From an uncultured Bacteroidales bacterium (GTDB lineage: Bacteria > Bacteroidota > Bacteroidia > Bacteroidales > Bacteroidaceae), in assembly GCA_902779845.1 (NCBI GenBank), contig CACZCZ010000027.1, forward strand, positions 1 to 41,330: a stretch of 41,330 nt of DNA. Direction: 5' to 3'. Positions 7,722 to 15,562 of the stretch are shown here, piece by piece; the stretch's first letter is position 1, and every line of letters starts with the position of its first letter. Position numbers and translations under genes: made by a program. A model generated the notes under the pieces. It was not told the DNA's origin. It saw only the letters and a list, made by a program, of their open reading frames with translations, and made no database searches.

Positions 7722-9226
7722 CGCCGCTGCAGCAGCACCACGTTCTCTACGTGCTGCGTGTGTGGGAACATATCCACCGGCTGAATCCGCGTGACCTTGT
7801 AGTCTGTGTCCAACAGCGCAAGGTCACGCGCTTGTGTTGCGGGGTTGCAACTGACATAGACGATGCGCTGGGGGGCGGCCTTGAGGATGACGGCGACGAC
7901 GTCGGCGTGCATGCCGGCACGGGGCGGGTCGGTGATGATGATGTCGGGGCGGCCGTGCTCGCGGATGAAGTCCTCGGTGAGGATGTCCTTCATGTCGCCG
8001 GCATAGAACTGGGTGTTGGTGATGCCGTTGAGCTGGCTGTTGACCTTGGCGTCCTCGATGGCTTCGGGGACGTACTCGATGCCGATGACCTCGCGGGCCT
8101 GACGGGCCACGAAGTTGGCGATGGTACCGGTGCCGGTGTAGAGGTCATAGACGAGAAGACCCTCTCCCCGCTCCCCCGTTAGGGGGAGAGCCTCACTACG
8201 TTCGTTAGCTTCGCGCAGCCATTCCCCTCCTTGACGGGAGGGGTCAGGGGTGGGTCTTTCGAAGGCGAACTCGCGGGCTACCTTGTAGAGTTCGTAGGCC
8301 TGATCGGTGTTGGTCTGGTAGAAGCTCTTGGCACCGACCTTGAAGCGCAGGTCCTCCATGCCCAGAAAGATGTGGTCTTCGCCGAAGAAGACGTGCACGG
8401 GGAGGTCGCCGAAGGTGTCGTTGTACTTCTGGTTGTTGACATAGAGCAACGAGGTAATCTCGGGGAACTGCTCGTGGAGATGCTGCAGCAGCGCCTCGGC
8501 CTGTTGCTGTTCCTGGTCGGTGAAGATGCAGAACTGCATCAGGAGCATGAGGCCGCCGATGTTGGACAGGCGTATCATCATGCCACGCAGGAGTCCCGTG
8601 TGCTCGCGGGCATCGAAGAAGGTGAGGTCGTGGGCGTAGGCGTAGTCACGGATGGCGAGACGCAGGCGGTCGTTGACAGGGTCCATGAGGTGGCATTCCT
8701 CGATGGGCAGAATCTTGTCGAAGGTGCCATTGGCATGGTAGCCCACGCTCTCCTGGCGCTCGAACTGCTGGCCGGAGGCTATCTGTTCCTTGGTGAGCCA
8801 ACGGCGGTTGGCGAAGCCGAACTCCAGCTTGTTGCGGTACTCCTGTGTCTTGGCAGAGCCCAGGATGGGCGAACAGGGAGGCAGTTCTACCTTGCCGATG
8901 CGCGTGAGGGCGTCCATGACCTGCTGCTGCTTGGCCTGCAGCTGGAGTTCGTAGGGCAGCATCTGCCACTTGCAACCGCCACAGACGCCGAAATGGGGGC
9001 AGAAAGGGGCTATGCGGTTGGGCGAAGGCTGCACGAGACGCACCACCTCGGCCTCGGCATAACTGTGTTTCTTCTTGGTGACCTGCAGGTCAACGACATC
9101 GCCGGGCACGGCAAAGGGCACGAAGACGACGAGGTCGTCCACACGCACCAGTGACTTGCCTTCGGCGGCAATAGCTTCTATCTTGACGCCCTCAAGTAGG
9201 GGCAATGGTTTACGTTTACGTGACAC
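7718..9226 (-). CDS. rlmD: 23S rRNA (uracil-5-)-methyltransferase, RlmD/RumA-type, with an in-frame repeat insertion
   Basis: This SAM-dependent enzyme makes 5-methyluridine in 23S rRNA. A TRAM domain occupies the N-terminus (to about residue 65). Iron-sulfur cysteines are seen as FCPHFGVCGGC (Cys76, Cys82, Cys85) plus Cys178. The SAM site is YDLYTGTGTIANF (about 360-372), and the catalytic Cys460 is in VYVSCNPATQARDL. Residues 324-356 (nucleotides 8159-8257) are an insertion just before the SAM motif, encoded by a GC-rich double palindrome (TPDPSRQGGEW...LPLTGERGEG). Homologues join these two flanks directly. The reading frame is kept, so the protein may be functional. Assignment to RlmD rather than RlmCD is not certain. 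Confidence 0.88.
   Translation of the reverse strand: MSRKRKPLPLLEGVKIEAIAAEGKSLVRVDDLVVFVPFAVPGDVVDLQVTKKKHSYAEAEVVRLVQPSPNRIAPFCPHFGVCGGCKWQMLPYELQLQAKQQQVMDALTRIGKVELPPCSPILGSAKTQEYRNKLEFGFANRRWLTKEQIASGQQFERQESVGYHANGTFDKILPIEECHLMDPVNDRLRLAIRDYAYAHDLTFFDAREHTGLLRGMMIRLSNIGGLMLLMQFCIFTDQEQQQAEALLQHLHEQFPEITSLLYVNNQKYNDTFGDLPVHVFFGEDHIFLGMEDLRFKVGAKSFYQTNTDQAYELYKVAREFAFERPTPDPSRQGGEWLREANERSEALPLTGERGEGLLVYDLYTGTGTIANFVARQAREVIGIEYVPEAIEDAKVNSQLNGITNTQFYAGDMKDILTEDFIREHGRPDIIITDPPRAGMHADVVAVILKAAPQRIVYVSCNPATQARDLALLDTDYKVTRIQPVDMFPHTQHVENVVLLQRR
8159..8257. repeat. GC-rich palindromic element inserted in frame in rlmD
   Basis: Two hairpins are joined: CTCCCCC-GTTA-GGGGGAG and CCCCTCC-TTGAC-GGGAGGGG. 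The roughly 99-bp length is a multiple of three and free of stops on the coding strand. Related sequence occurs in the gene at 29171-31696 and between genes at 15412-15455. Confidence 0.75.
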
Positions 9227-9235
9227 GGTGAAATT

Positions 9236-9294
9236 TTACGATTTTACGATTTTACAATCCTTTTAATTGGACGATTTGACGATTTTACGATTGA
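9236..9294. repeat. Octamer-type repeat ATTTTACG between GH43 and rlmD
   Basis: Units TTTTACGA and ATTTTACG occur three times at 9236-9256, and GACGATTT/GACGATTTTACG at 9270-9291. The array fills most of the gap between the GH43 stop (9297) and the rlmD start (9226). Confidence 0.8.
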
Positions 9295-9296
9295 AG

Positions 9297-10340
9297 TTAG
9301 GGTTTGAAGTTGGCAATGGGACGCAGGCGGTCGCCCTCATCATCCATGAGGAAGAAATGGGGGGTGCGGACGTAGTGGCCGTTGCGGTCTTCATGGCTGT
9401 GAAGCACCAGCAGGAGGCGACCCATCCAGTCGTGGAAGAGCATCCCATGGCCGTAGTTGGGCGGCGTGATGGGCTTGGGCTCCTGCACCCAGGGGCCGTC
9501 GAGCGTTCCGCTCTTGCTGTAGGCCACGCCCATGGTATAGACATCATTGACCCAGCTTGTCCACAGACACCCGAGGCGTCCGCTCTGTGTGCGGAAGAGC
9601 CAGGGGCCGTCGGTGACACGATTCGGCCATGTGCCATCGGCACGCTGCTGGCGCAGCGGCGAGCTGGGCTCCACATCGGCAGCCTCGCGGCTCCAGGGGC
9701 TGTCGCTGGCACGGAACATGACGCGACTCCACCCTATCGAGCCGCTGAGGTCGTCGGCGAGACGAATCTTCTCCACGGTGCCATCGCCGTTCTGCAGCCA
9801 TTCGTGGCAATAAACCATGTAGGGACGGCCGTCGGTGTCGATCCACAGGGTGGCATCGAGCGTAGGCTTGAAGGCGGGCAGATAGACGGGGTCCTGCATC
9901 GGGCGGTAGGGACCGTCGGGGCGGTCGCTGACCAGCACGTGGCAGGCACGACGGGGGATGCTGCGACCGGCAACGGTGTCAATGGCGATGGCGTTGTTGG
10001 TGAAGGTGGCGAAATAGTAGTATTTGCCTTTATACTGATGCAGCTCGGCAGCCCACACCTGTGGATGGTGGCCCATCCACGAGGCGGTGTCAACCTCGAT
10101 GACGTTGCGCGGGCCGTCCCACGTCTGCAGGTTCTTGGATGTCCACATGAGGCCACCCGTGCCCGTCATGTAATAGGTGTGGGTGGCGGAGTCAGCGAGG
10201 ATGAAGGGGTCGCTGAGCCGGATGCTGTCTGTGGGCACTCCCTCGCGATAACGGGGCGCATGGCGCTGGGCCATGGCGGGAGCGGAGAAGGAGAGAAATA
10301 TAAAATATAAAATATAAAATATAAAATGGCGGGACGTCAT
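9297..10340 (-). CDS. Secreted glycoside hydrolase family 43 protein
   Basis: The 347-residue protein has a signal peptide (first 24 residues, ending SAPAMAQ) and a five-bladed propeller domain. GH43 acidic motifs are RLSDPFILAD (Asp base) and TLDATLWIDTDG (second Asp). At the usual acid position (EGP/EAP in many members) it reads VTDGPWLF, an Asp instead of Glu; this variant occurs in some Bacteroidetes subgroups as far as I recall, so activity is uncertain. The hydrophobic core of the signal peptide (FIFYILYFIFLSF) is encoded by four tandem ATAAAAT heptamers, so copy-number change would shift the frame. It lies upstream of rlmD on the same strand. Confidence 0.85.
   Translation of the reverse strand: MTSRHFIFYILYFIFLSFSAPAMAQRHAPRYREGVPTDSIRLSDPFILADSATHTYYMTGTGGLMWTSKNLQTWDGPRNVIEVDTASWMGHHPQVWAAELHQYKGKYYYFATFTNNAIAIDTVAGRSIPRRACHVLVSDRPDGPYRPMQDPVYLPAFKPTLDATLWIDTDGRPYMVYCHEWLQNGDGTVEKIRLADDLSGSIGWSRVMFRASDSPWSREAADVEPSSPLRQQRADGTWPNRVTDGPWLFRTQSGRLGCLWTSWVNDVYTMGVAYSKSGTLDGPWVQEPKPITPPNYGHGMLFHDWMGRLLLVLHSHEDRNGHYVRTPHFFLMDDEGDRLRPIANFKP
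10297..10327. repeat. Heptamer array ATAAAAT x4 in the GH43 signal-peptide codons
   Basis: Four perfect copies (10300-10306, 10307-10313, 10314-10320, 10321-10327) plus a partial copy lie inside the coding sequence directly after the start codon region. Confidence 0.95.
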
Positions 10341-10342
10341 GA

Positions 10343-10456
10343 GGGGTTAAGGGGTTAAGGGTTGAGGGTTGAGGGTTAAGGGTTGAGGGTTGAGGGTTGA
10401 GGGTTAAGGGTTGAGGGTTAAGGGTTGAGGGTTGAGGGTTGAGGGTTGAGGGTTAA
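10343..10456. repeat. Heptamer array GGGTTGA/GGGTTAA, 16 units
   Basis: Two 8-bp units (GGGGTTAA) are followed by fourteen 7-bp units, each GGGTTGA or GGGTTAA, without interruption. Every unit holds a GGG tract with 4-nt spacing on the + strand, which fits a G-quadruplex-forming pattern. The array lies between the EamA gene stop and the GH43 start. Confidence 0.95.
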
Positions 10457-10503
10457 AGTTCAAAGTTCAATGTTCAAAGTTCAATGTTTCAATCTTTCAA
10501 TTT
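10457..10503. repeat. Heptamer-type repeat AAAGTTC/AATGTTC
   Basis: Units AAGTTCA and ATGTTCA repeat with 7-bp period, then grade into CAATCTTT. The array runs into the stop codon of the EamA gene (10489). The same unit recurs at 13178-13196 and 13261-13282. Confidence 0.85.
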
Positions 10504-11409
10504 GAAAACGCTTAGCAGCTTCTTGCCGGCCACAAGGAGGGTGACAGCGGAGAGGACGAGGAGGATGCCAAGGCTGATGCGGGGCGTAAGGGTTTCACCA
10601 AAGACGAAGACGCCGATGACGAGGGCCGTGATGGGCTCCAAGGCACCGAGGATGGCGGCAGAGGTGGAGCCGATGTAGTGGATGGAGAGGTTCATGGTCA
10701 CCAGCGAGATGATGGTCGGGAACAACGCCAGGCACACGAGATTGCCCCACAGCCAAGGGTTGTTGGGTGTCTGCAGGGCAAAAGTGAACGAGGCGGTGTC
10801 TATGTCGATGGACGTCAGACGAACCACGTAGAGCAAGGAACCGAACAGCAGCGCCCAGAACGTGAGTGTAGAGGAATCCATCTTCTTCAGCACAGAGCGG
10901 TTGACGCCCACGATGTAGATGGCATAGCTCAGCGACGAGAGCAGCACCAGCACAACGCCTATCATGGACAGCGGCGCATCGGGTTTGCCGCGGTACAACA
11001 GCGCAATGCCCACGAAAGCCATCAGGATGCACAGCCACGTGAGAAGGCTTGCACGCTCATGGAAGACGAGCCACATAATCAGCGCTACCAGCAGCGGGTA
11101 AGCAAAGAGGATGGTGGAGGCGATGCCGGCATCCATATACTGATAGCTGAGGAACAGCAGCAGCGACGAGGCGCTGAAGACGAGACCCATCAACGCCAGC
11201 GACAGCAGCTGGCGACGGCGCAGACGGAACGACTTGCCCTGCAACAGCATCATCGCACCCAGCATCAGGATGGCGAAGACGTAGCGGTAGAAGAGCATCG
11301 AGTCTGCCGTCATCCCGTCGGCATAGAGCGGCAGGGCAAACAGCGGGTTCAGGCCGTAGCTGGCAGCAGCGATGCTGCCGAGGGTGACACCTTTGACTTT
11401 AACGTTCAT
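10489..11409 (-). CDS. EamA/DMT-family transporter
   Basis: The 306-residue protein has about ten hydrophobic helices arranged as two five-helix halves, the drug/metabolite transporter (EamA) layout. Typical pieces are SLSYAIYIVGVNR between the halves and a closing GALEPITALVIGVFVFGE...LGILLVLSAV. Members export metabolites or act as permeases of the inner membrane; the substrate is unknown. Its start codon overlaps the stop of the upstream M64 peptidase gene (ATGA), so translation is probably coupled. Its last codons run into a heptamer repeat. Confidence 0.88.
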   Translation of the reverse strand: MNVKVKGVTLGSIAAASYGLNPLFALPLYADGMTADSMLFYRYVFAILMLGAMMLLQGKSFRLRRRQLLSLALMGLVFSASSLLLFLSYQYMDAGIASTILFAYPLLVALIMWLVFHERASLLTWLCILMAFVGIALLYRGKPDAPLSMIGVVLVLLSSLSYAIYIVGVNRSVLKKMDSSTLTFWALLFGSLLYVVRLTSIDIDTASFTFALQTPNNPWLWGNLVCLALFPTIISLVTMNLSIHYIGSTSAAILGALEPITALVIGVFVFGETLTPRISLGILLVLSAVTLLVAGKKLLSVFKLKD

Positions 11410-12701
11410 TGTTCAGTATAGAAATCGATGAGACGACGGATGGCGCGCTGGCAGACGGGGCAGAACTCAGGAACCTGGTTCACCTTCATGCGGCACTCCT
11501 GAGCAGGACGATAGACGCCCTTGCTCTGGTAGCCTCCACCCTCATAGACACCCACCTTTGTGGTGAGTTCCTTGCCGTCGGCGACGGTGGGGATGGCGGT
11601 GCCGGCGGGCAGCATGTCCTGCCACTTGCTGCTGAAATCAACGAGGGTCGTGAGATTGGGTTCCCAGGGCTCCGTGTCGGCAGGATACCACGACTCGTAC
11701 ATGTCATCATAGTAGTACTCGTCGCCCAGACCGCCGAAGCTGTGACCAAACTCATGCACGATGACTTCCAGCTTAAAGCGGGTGCTCTTGGCCGAGGCGA
11801 TGGTGTAGCTGTTGTAGATGCCTCCGCCACCGTACTCCGTCGTGTTGGCCAGGACGATGAAATGCTCGAAGGGGATGCCCGTGCAGAGGTCATAGAGACG
11901 GAAGACGCTGGGGATGGTCATGTAGCGGTCGCTGTAGAACGTGTCATAGTGGGCACCGAGGGCGGTGTCAAACCACAGCCCCTTGCGGGGTATGGAGACG
12001 CCATTCTGCACAGAACGCGGCATGACGGCCACGAAGTTGAACTTGTGCATCAGAGAGCGGTAGGGCTCATGGGACATCAGCGCCACCATGGTGCTGTCGC
12101 ACATCGCCAGGAAATCGGGCATCTGCTCCTCGCTGAAGCCTTCGGCCACGAGGGCCACATCGATGCACTCGCGAGCGTCGCCGCCTTTCCACAAATAGCG
12201 CCAGGGTGTCTGCAGGTCGGTGGAACGGTCGCGGATGAGGATGTCACGTGGGTCGATGCGATGGCGCAGCTGGGAGCTGACGCGGTTGTGGACATCGGTG
12301 AGCGAGACGACGACCTCCACAGGGCGCTTGGGCAGCGGGATGAGGTAGCTGTTGTCGAAGCTGCGCTCCAGGCGCGTGGCCTCCTCGGTGGACTGCCATT
12401 CCTGGAACAGCGTGGAGAAGGTGTGCTGATAGAGCGTGTCCTTGCTGGCATCGTCCAGCACCACAAGTTGTCCGTTGCCACGCAGCAACTGCTCGCTGAG
12501 GTGGTGGCGACGGCCGTACCAGCCCGTCGTCTTGGAAAGGGCGTGGAGGGCGATGTGCTGGCTCTTGCTGGTTCCCGAGAAGATGTAGTCGATGCGCAAC
12601 GTGGAATCCGAGAAAGCCTCATCGAAAGGCAGCTCATGCGCAGAGAGAATACCGCACAACGAGGTCACCAGAAGGAACAGAGGAAGGCGTGGCAGGTTCA
12701 T
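11406..12701 (-). CDS. Secreted M64-family (IgA peptidase-like) metallopeptidase
   Basis: The 431-residue protein has an N-terminal signal peptide (PLFLLVTSLCGILSAHE), an N-terminal beta-rich domain and a catalytic domain. The zinc motif is HEFGHSFGGLGDEY (about 314-327), preceded by TEYGGGGIYNSY. M64 peptidases were named after an IgA-cleaving enzyme, but most Bacteroidetes members have unknown targets. Four cysteines near the C-terminus (ECRMKV...EFCPVCQRA) may bind metal or form disulfides. The gene lies between a small lipoprotein gene (12-bp gap) and the EamA gene (4-bp overlap), so the three form an operon. Confidence 0.88.
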   Translation of the reverse strand: MNLPRLPLFLLVTSLCGILSAHELPFDEAFSDSTLRIDYIFSGTSKSQHIALHALSKTTGWYGRRHHLSEQLLRGNGQLVVLDDASKDTLYQHTFSTLFQEWQSTEEATRLERSFDNSYLIPLPKRPVEVVVSLTDVHNRVSSQLRHRIDPRDILIRDRSTDLQTPWRYLWKGGDARECIDVALVAEGFSEEQMPDFLAMCDSTMVALMSHEPYRSLMHKFNFVAVMPRSVQNGVSIPRKGLWFDTALGAHYDTFYSDRYMTIPSVFRLYDLCTGIPFEHFIVLANTTEYGGGGIYNSYTIASAKSTRFKLEVIVHEFGHSFGGLGDEYYYDDMYESWYPADTEPWEPNLTTLVDFSSKWQDMLPAGTAIPTVADGKELTTKVGVYEGGGYQSKGVYRPAQECRMKVNQVPEFCPVCQRAIRRLIDFYTEQ

Positions 12702-12713
12702 GATACACAGGGG

Positions 12714-13163
12714 TTATTGAATCTTGAGCTGACCGGAAATCGTTGAGGATTCATCATAGAGGACATTGCCGATATAGCAGGCGAAGTAGCCCTTCATGTT
12801 CACCGTGTATCTGCCCGGCTTGCAGTCGTCGGGGAGCTTGAAGGTGAGCGTAGGGTCGGCCTTGCCGTTGCCGTCATAGTTGGTGTGGACAGAGATGAGG
12901 GTGTCTTTCAACGCGCCGGTCTCCGTAGGCACCACATTCTTGATGACCCACTCGTAGGTAGTGCTGTAGATGCCGTTACCCTTTTGTTCCTGGGCAACGG
13001 TCAGCGTCACGTCCTGTCCGGCTTTAGCGGGATCAGGTGTCTGGGACATCTTGCCGAACTTGGGTGCAACGTATTCATCCTTCTCCTGGGCACAGGAGAG
13101 TGCGACAAAGGACATCGCAAGGATGCATGACAAGAAGATGACAATCTGTTTCTTAGTTTTCAT
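12714..13163 (-). CDS. Small putative lipoprotein preceding the M64 peptidase
   Basis: From the start at 13163 the 149-residue protein begins MKTKKQIVIFLSCILAMSFVALSCAQEKDE, with a lipobox (ALSC). The rest is beta-rich (DVTLTVAQEQKGNGIYSTTYEWVIKN and YTVNMKGYFAC), possibly an Ig-like fold. An upstream in-frame ATG at 13190 is less likely because it would put nine residues encoded by the AAAGTTC repeat before the signal. Function is unknown; the neighbour suggests a surface partner of the M64 peptidase. Confidence 0.7.
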   Translation of the reverse strand: MKTKKQIVIFLSCILAMSFVALSCAQEKDEYVAPKFGKMSQTPDPAKAGQDVTLTVAQEQKGNGIYSTTYEWVIKNVVPTETGALKDTLISVHTNYDGNGKADPTLTFKLPDDCKPGRYTVNMKGYFACYIGNVLYDESSTISGQLKIQ

Positions 13164-13177
13164 ATATTGTTTTGTGA

Positions 13178-13282
13178 GTTTAAAGTTCAAAGTTCAGCTT
13201 TGCTGACTTTTGTCACGACTCGGCCATTTAAGAGCAAGCTCTTATGGCGCTCGCTGCTCCAAAAGTTCAATGTTCAAAGTTC
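13178..13282. repeat. AAAGTTC heptamers flanking a TAAGAGC-AA-GCTCTTA hairpin
   Basis: AAAGTTC units lie at 13178-13196 and 13261-13282. Between them a perfect 7-bp inverted repeat (13229-13235 with 13238-13244) sits in the sequence GGCCATTTAAGAGCAAG. A related GGCCATAAGAGCAAG stretch occurs near 41057. No T-run follows, so it is not a clear terminator. Confidence 0.7.
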
Positions 13283-13952
13283 AAAATGCTTTGAGCGCCT
13301 GATAGAGACGCTGGACAGGCAATCCGACGACATTGAAGAAGGAGCCTTCTATGCGCTCTACGCCAACATAACCAATCCACTCCTGTACACCATAAGCGCC
13401 GGCCTTGTCCAGCGGATGGAAGGTGCTGACGTAGTAGTTAATCTCGTCGTCGGAGAGTTGGCAGAAGGTGACATCCGAGCGACATGAGAACGCCACCTGC
13501 TTCGCCGTTGTCGTGAGGCAGACACCTGTGAACACCTGATGTGTCTTTCCAGACAAGGCGTGCAGCATGCGGCGGGCATCAGCCTCATCCTTGGGTTTCT
13601 CCAGCACTACGCCGTCGAGCCACACGATGGTGTCGGCCGTGATGAGGAGTTCGTCGGCTTGCAATGCTGAGCGGTATGCCTCAGCCTTCTTCTTACATAT
13701 ATACAGCGGGATGTCACCGCCCTGCAGGTCTGCAGGGTGACTCTCATCGATGCCGGGCAGCACACGCACCTCAAAATCGAGGCCGAGGCCCGCCAACAGT
13801 TCACGCCGGCGAGGAGAATTGCTGGCTAAGATTAGTTTATACTTCAGAATATTTTTCAATGTTAGTATTATTAAATCAAATTTTACAGCGTTCCGCTGTT
13901 CCCCGCCCTCGACAGAAGAGGTCTGTCTCGGCCGCTCGGGCCGAAATGACAT
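13281..13952 (-). CDS. maf: Maf-family nucleotide pyrophosphatase
   Basis: Maf proteins hydrolyse non-canonical or canonical nucleoside triphosphates to monophosphates and have been linked to septum control. The conserved start of the domain is KLILASNSPRRRELLAGLG, followed by ITADTIVWLDG and KTHQVFTGV. The start codon is not clear. The only ATG in frame (13952) adds about 35 residues (SFRPERPRQTSSVEGGEQR...) that look like translated intergenic repeat. A TTG at 13859 directly before KNILKYKLILASN gives the usual length. The gene follows the KdsC-like gene on the same strand. Confidence 0.85.
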   Translation of the reverse strand: MSFRPERPRQTSSVEGGEQRNAVKFDLIILTLKNILKYKLILASNSPRRRELLAGLGLDFEVRVLPGIDESHPADLQGGDIPLYICKKKAEAYRSALQADELLITADTIVWLDGVVLEKPKDEADARRMLHALSGKTHQVFTGVCLTTTAKQVAFSCRSDVTFCQLSDDEINYYVSTFHPLDKAGAYGVQEWIGYVGVERIEGSFFNVVGLPVQRLYQALKAF

Positions 13953-13990
13953 TCAGTCATTTCTAAAATGCGCATATTATACGCATTTTA
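13944..13990. repeat. Two adjacent inverted repeats between kdsC-like gene and maf
   Basis: AAATGAC-ATTCA-GTCATTT (13944-13962) is followed by TAAAATGCG with CGCATTTTA (13964-13972 and 13982-13990). Both are perfect stems. They lie just downstream of the KdsC-like gene stop (13997) and overlap the ATG of the long maf reading frame. Confidence 0.75.
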
Positions 13991-13996
13991 CCCTCG

Positions 13997-14515
13997 CTAC
14001 CACCCGAACGCTTTCTTATCAACCATCCATTTCCCCTGCGCCTTCAACACCTGCTCCACAACATCACGACCGCATCCGTAACCACCCTTGAAGTGACTGA
14101 CATAGAGGGAGATTGCCTTAATCTCGGGACAGGCGTCGGCAGGGCATACAGGACAGCCCACACGCTGCATAATCTCGTAGTCAGGAATATCGTCGCCCAT
14201 GTAGAGCACCTCTTCATCCTTGAGATTGTACTTCGCCTTCAGGTGCTCATAGGTCTCTATCTTCACCGCACAGGAGAGAAAGATGTCGGGGATGCCCAGC
14301 AACTCATAGCGCCTACGGATGGCCTCAGGGCGGGCGCCCGTGATGATGGCGATATGCAGACCGCTCATCTGCGCCAAGCGCAGGGCATAGCCGTCCTTGA
14401 TATTCACCGTGCGCACGGGTTCGCCGTCGGGACCTTGGGAAATCGTCTCGGCACTCAGCACGCCGTCAATGTCAAAGAGCATGGCGCGGATTTTGGTTAA
14501 ATCGTAGTTGATCAT
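13997..14515 (-). CDS. KdsC-type HAD phosphatase
   Basis: The 172-residue protein is a compact HAD phosphatase of the KdsC type, which removes phosphate from 3-deoxy-D-manno-octulosonate 8-phosphate in lipopolysaccharide core synthesis. Visible motifs are [10 protein letters not shown] (nucleophile Asp and general acid Asp), [10 protein letters not shown], and [11 protein letters not shown] (Mg-binding acids). The length matches the family, with no cap domain. It sits between the DUF2520 gene and maf on the same strand, an order I recall from other Bacteroidetes. A related sugar phosphatase role cannot be excluded. Confidence 0.85.
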   Translation of the reverse strand: MINYDLTKIRAMLFDIDGVLSAETISQGPDGEPVRTVNIKDGYALRLAQMSGLHIAIITGARPEAIRRRYELLGIPDIFLSCAVKIETYEHLKAKYNLKDEEVLYMGDDIPDYEIMQRVGCPVCPADACPEIKAISLYVSHFKGGYGCGRDVVEQVLKAQGKWMVDKKAFGW

Positions 14516-14557
14516 TATATCGTTTAACGTTCAATTGTCTCGTTTAGTGTTTAAGAA

Positions 14558-14625
14558 TATGTTTCAATCCTCAAATCTTCAAATCTTTCAATCTTTCAAT
14601 TTTTCACTCTTTCAAGATTCATGAT
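14558..14625. repeat. Repeat TCAATCTT/TCAAATCTT between DUF2520 and kdsC-like genes
   Basis: TTTCAATC, TCAAATC and TCTTTCAA units with 7-8 bp period run from about 14562 to 14615, entering the last codons of the DUF2520 gene. Confidence 0.7.
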
Positions 14626-15390
14626 GCTGGATGAAAGGAGGGTGTAGATGCGCTGCAGGTCGGGACGGTTGGCCAGCATCGCCCTCTGCAGCCCCATCAC
14701 ATTCTCGTCGCGGCGTGCTGCAGGACCTGTCTGTGCCTCTGCCGGCGGCAACTGGTGGAGCTTGGCCACTGTCTCTTCCACCAAGGGCAGCAACACCTGG
14801 AAGTCCAATCCCGCATCCGTGAGCAAACCATCGGCCAACGCGCAGCAATGGTTCGTGAAGTTGCAGGCGAAGACGGCTGCGAGGTGCAGCTGGCGACGTG
14901 TGGCCGAAGTAGAGCGGTGTACGAAGTCCTCATTGTCGTTCAAGCTGAGCGCCAGGCTCATCAAGGATGCCTCGTCTTCGCGCCGGGATGCCTCGATGAA
15001 GAAGTGAACCTGCGAGAAGTCAACCTCACGCTCTTTGGAGAACGTCTGCATCGGATAGAAGACGCCACCACGCTCATGACCGGCATCGGCGAAGAGCGCC
15101 AGAGGCATAGAGCCTGCGGTGTGTGCCATCAGGGCACGCTCGCGGCCAGGATGTAACTGACGGATGACATCTTGCAGCACAGCATCCTTAACGGCTATCA
15201 CATAGAGGTCGGCCTCACACGTGACCACATCCAGCGCCCCCCACATAAAGGGACAGCCGAGCCTATGGGCCAACGCCTCAGCAGAGGAACGGCTCTTGCT
15301 CCACACCTCGACCACCTCTACCCCACTCTGCTGCAACGCAGGAGCGAGGTTCCAGGCTACGCGGCCAGCGCCTATGATTGCGACCTTCAT
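14596..15390 (-). CDS. Rossmann-like / DUF2520 protein
   Basis: From the ATG at 15390 the 264-residue protein opens with a dinucleotide-binding fold (MKVAIIGAGRVAWNLAPAL, GxGxxxxN type) and ends with a helical DUF2520 domain (about 125-255). The family resembles pyrroline-5-carboxylate or ketopantoate reductases, but its substrate is unknown. The open frame extends 22 residues upstream through a GC-rich palindromic element (RGPPPHGGSGERG), which is unlikely to be translated. The last residues (ERVKN) run into a CTTTCAAT-type repeat. It is the first of three genes with the KdsC-like phosphatase and maf. Confidence 0.85.
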   Translation of the reverse strand: MKVAIIGAGRVAWNLAPALQQSGVEVVEVWSKSRSSAEALAHRLGCPFMWGALDVVTCEADLYVIAVKDAVLQDVIRQLHPGRERALMAHTAGSMPLALFADAGHERGGVFYPMQTFSKEREVDFSQVHFFIEASRREDEASLMSLALSLNDNEDFVHRSTSATRRQLHLAAVFACNFTNHCCALADGLLTDAGLDFQVLLPLVEETVAKLHQLPPAEAQTGPAARRDENVMGLQRAMLANRPDLQRIYTLLSSSIMNLERVKN

Positions 15391-15411
15391 TGTGTAACGT
15401 TTAAAGAGTTT

Positions 15412-15560
15412 AAAGCCCCTCTCCCCGCTCCCCCCGTGGGGGGGAGGGCCTCGCAAGCGAGGGTGAAGGGTTAAGAGGTTATGAGTTTAAGATGTTTAAT
15501 GGGTCAAAGGGTCAAGGAAATTGTACATTTGTAAATTGTCCAATTGTCCAATTAAAAGAG
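15412..15560. repeat. Palindromic GC-rich element and short tandem repeats upstream of DUF2520 gene
   Basis: CTCCCCCCGT-GGGGGGGAG is embedded in CCCCTCTCCCCGC...GGGCC at 15418-15450. This is the same type as the element inside rlmD but here it is intergenic. It is followed by GGTTAAG/GGTTATG-like units, GGGTCAA units (15498-15514) and ATTGTCCA units (15534-15551). Confidence 0.7.
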
Positions 15561-15562
15561 TG

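Noticed and set aside
10343-10456. Telomere-like GGGTTA repeat
   Set aside because: The unit is a heptamer, lies inside a circular-type bacterial gene order, and belongs to the general heptamer pattern of this window.
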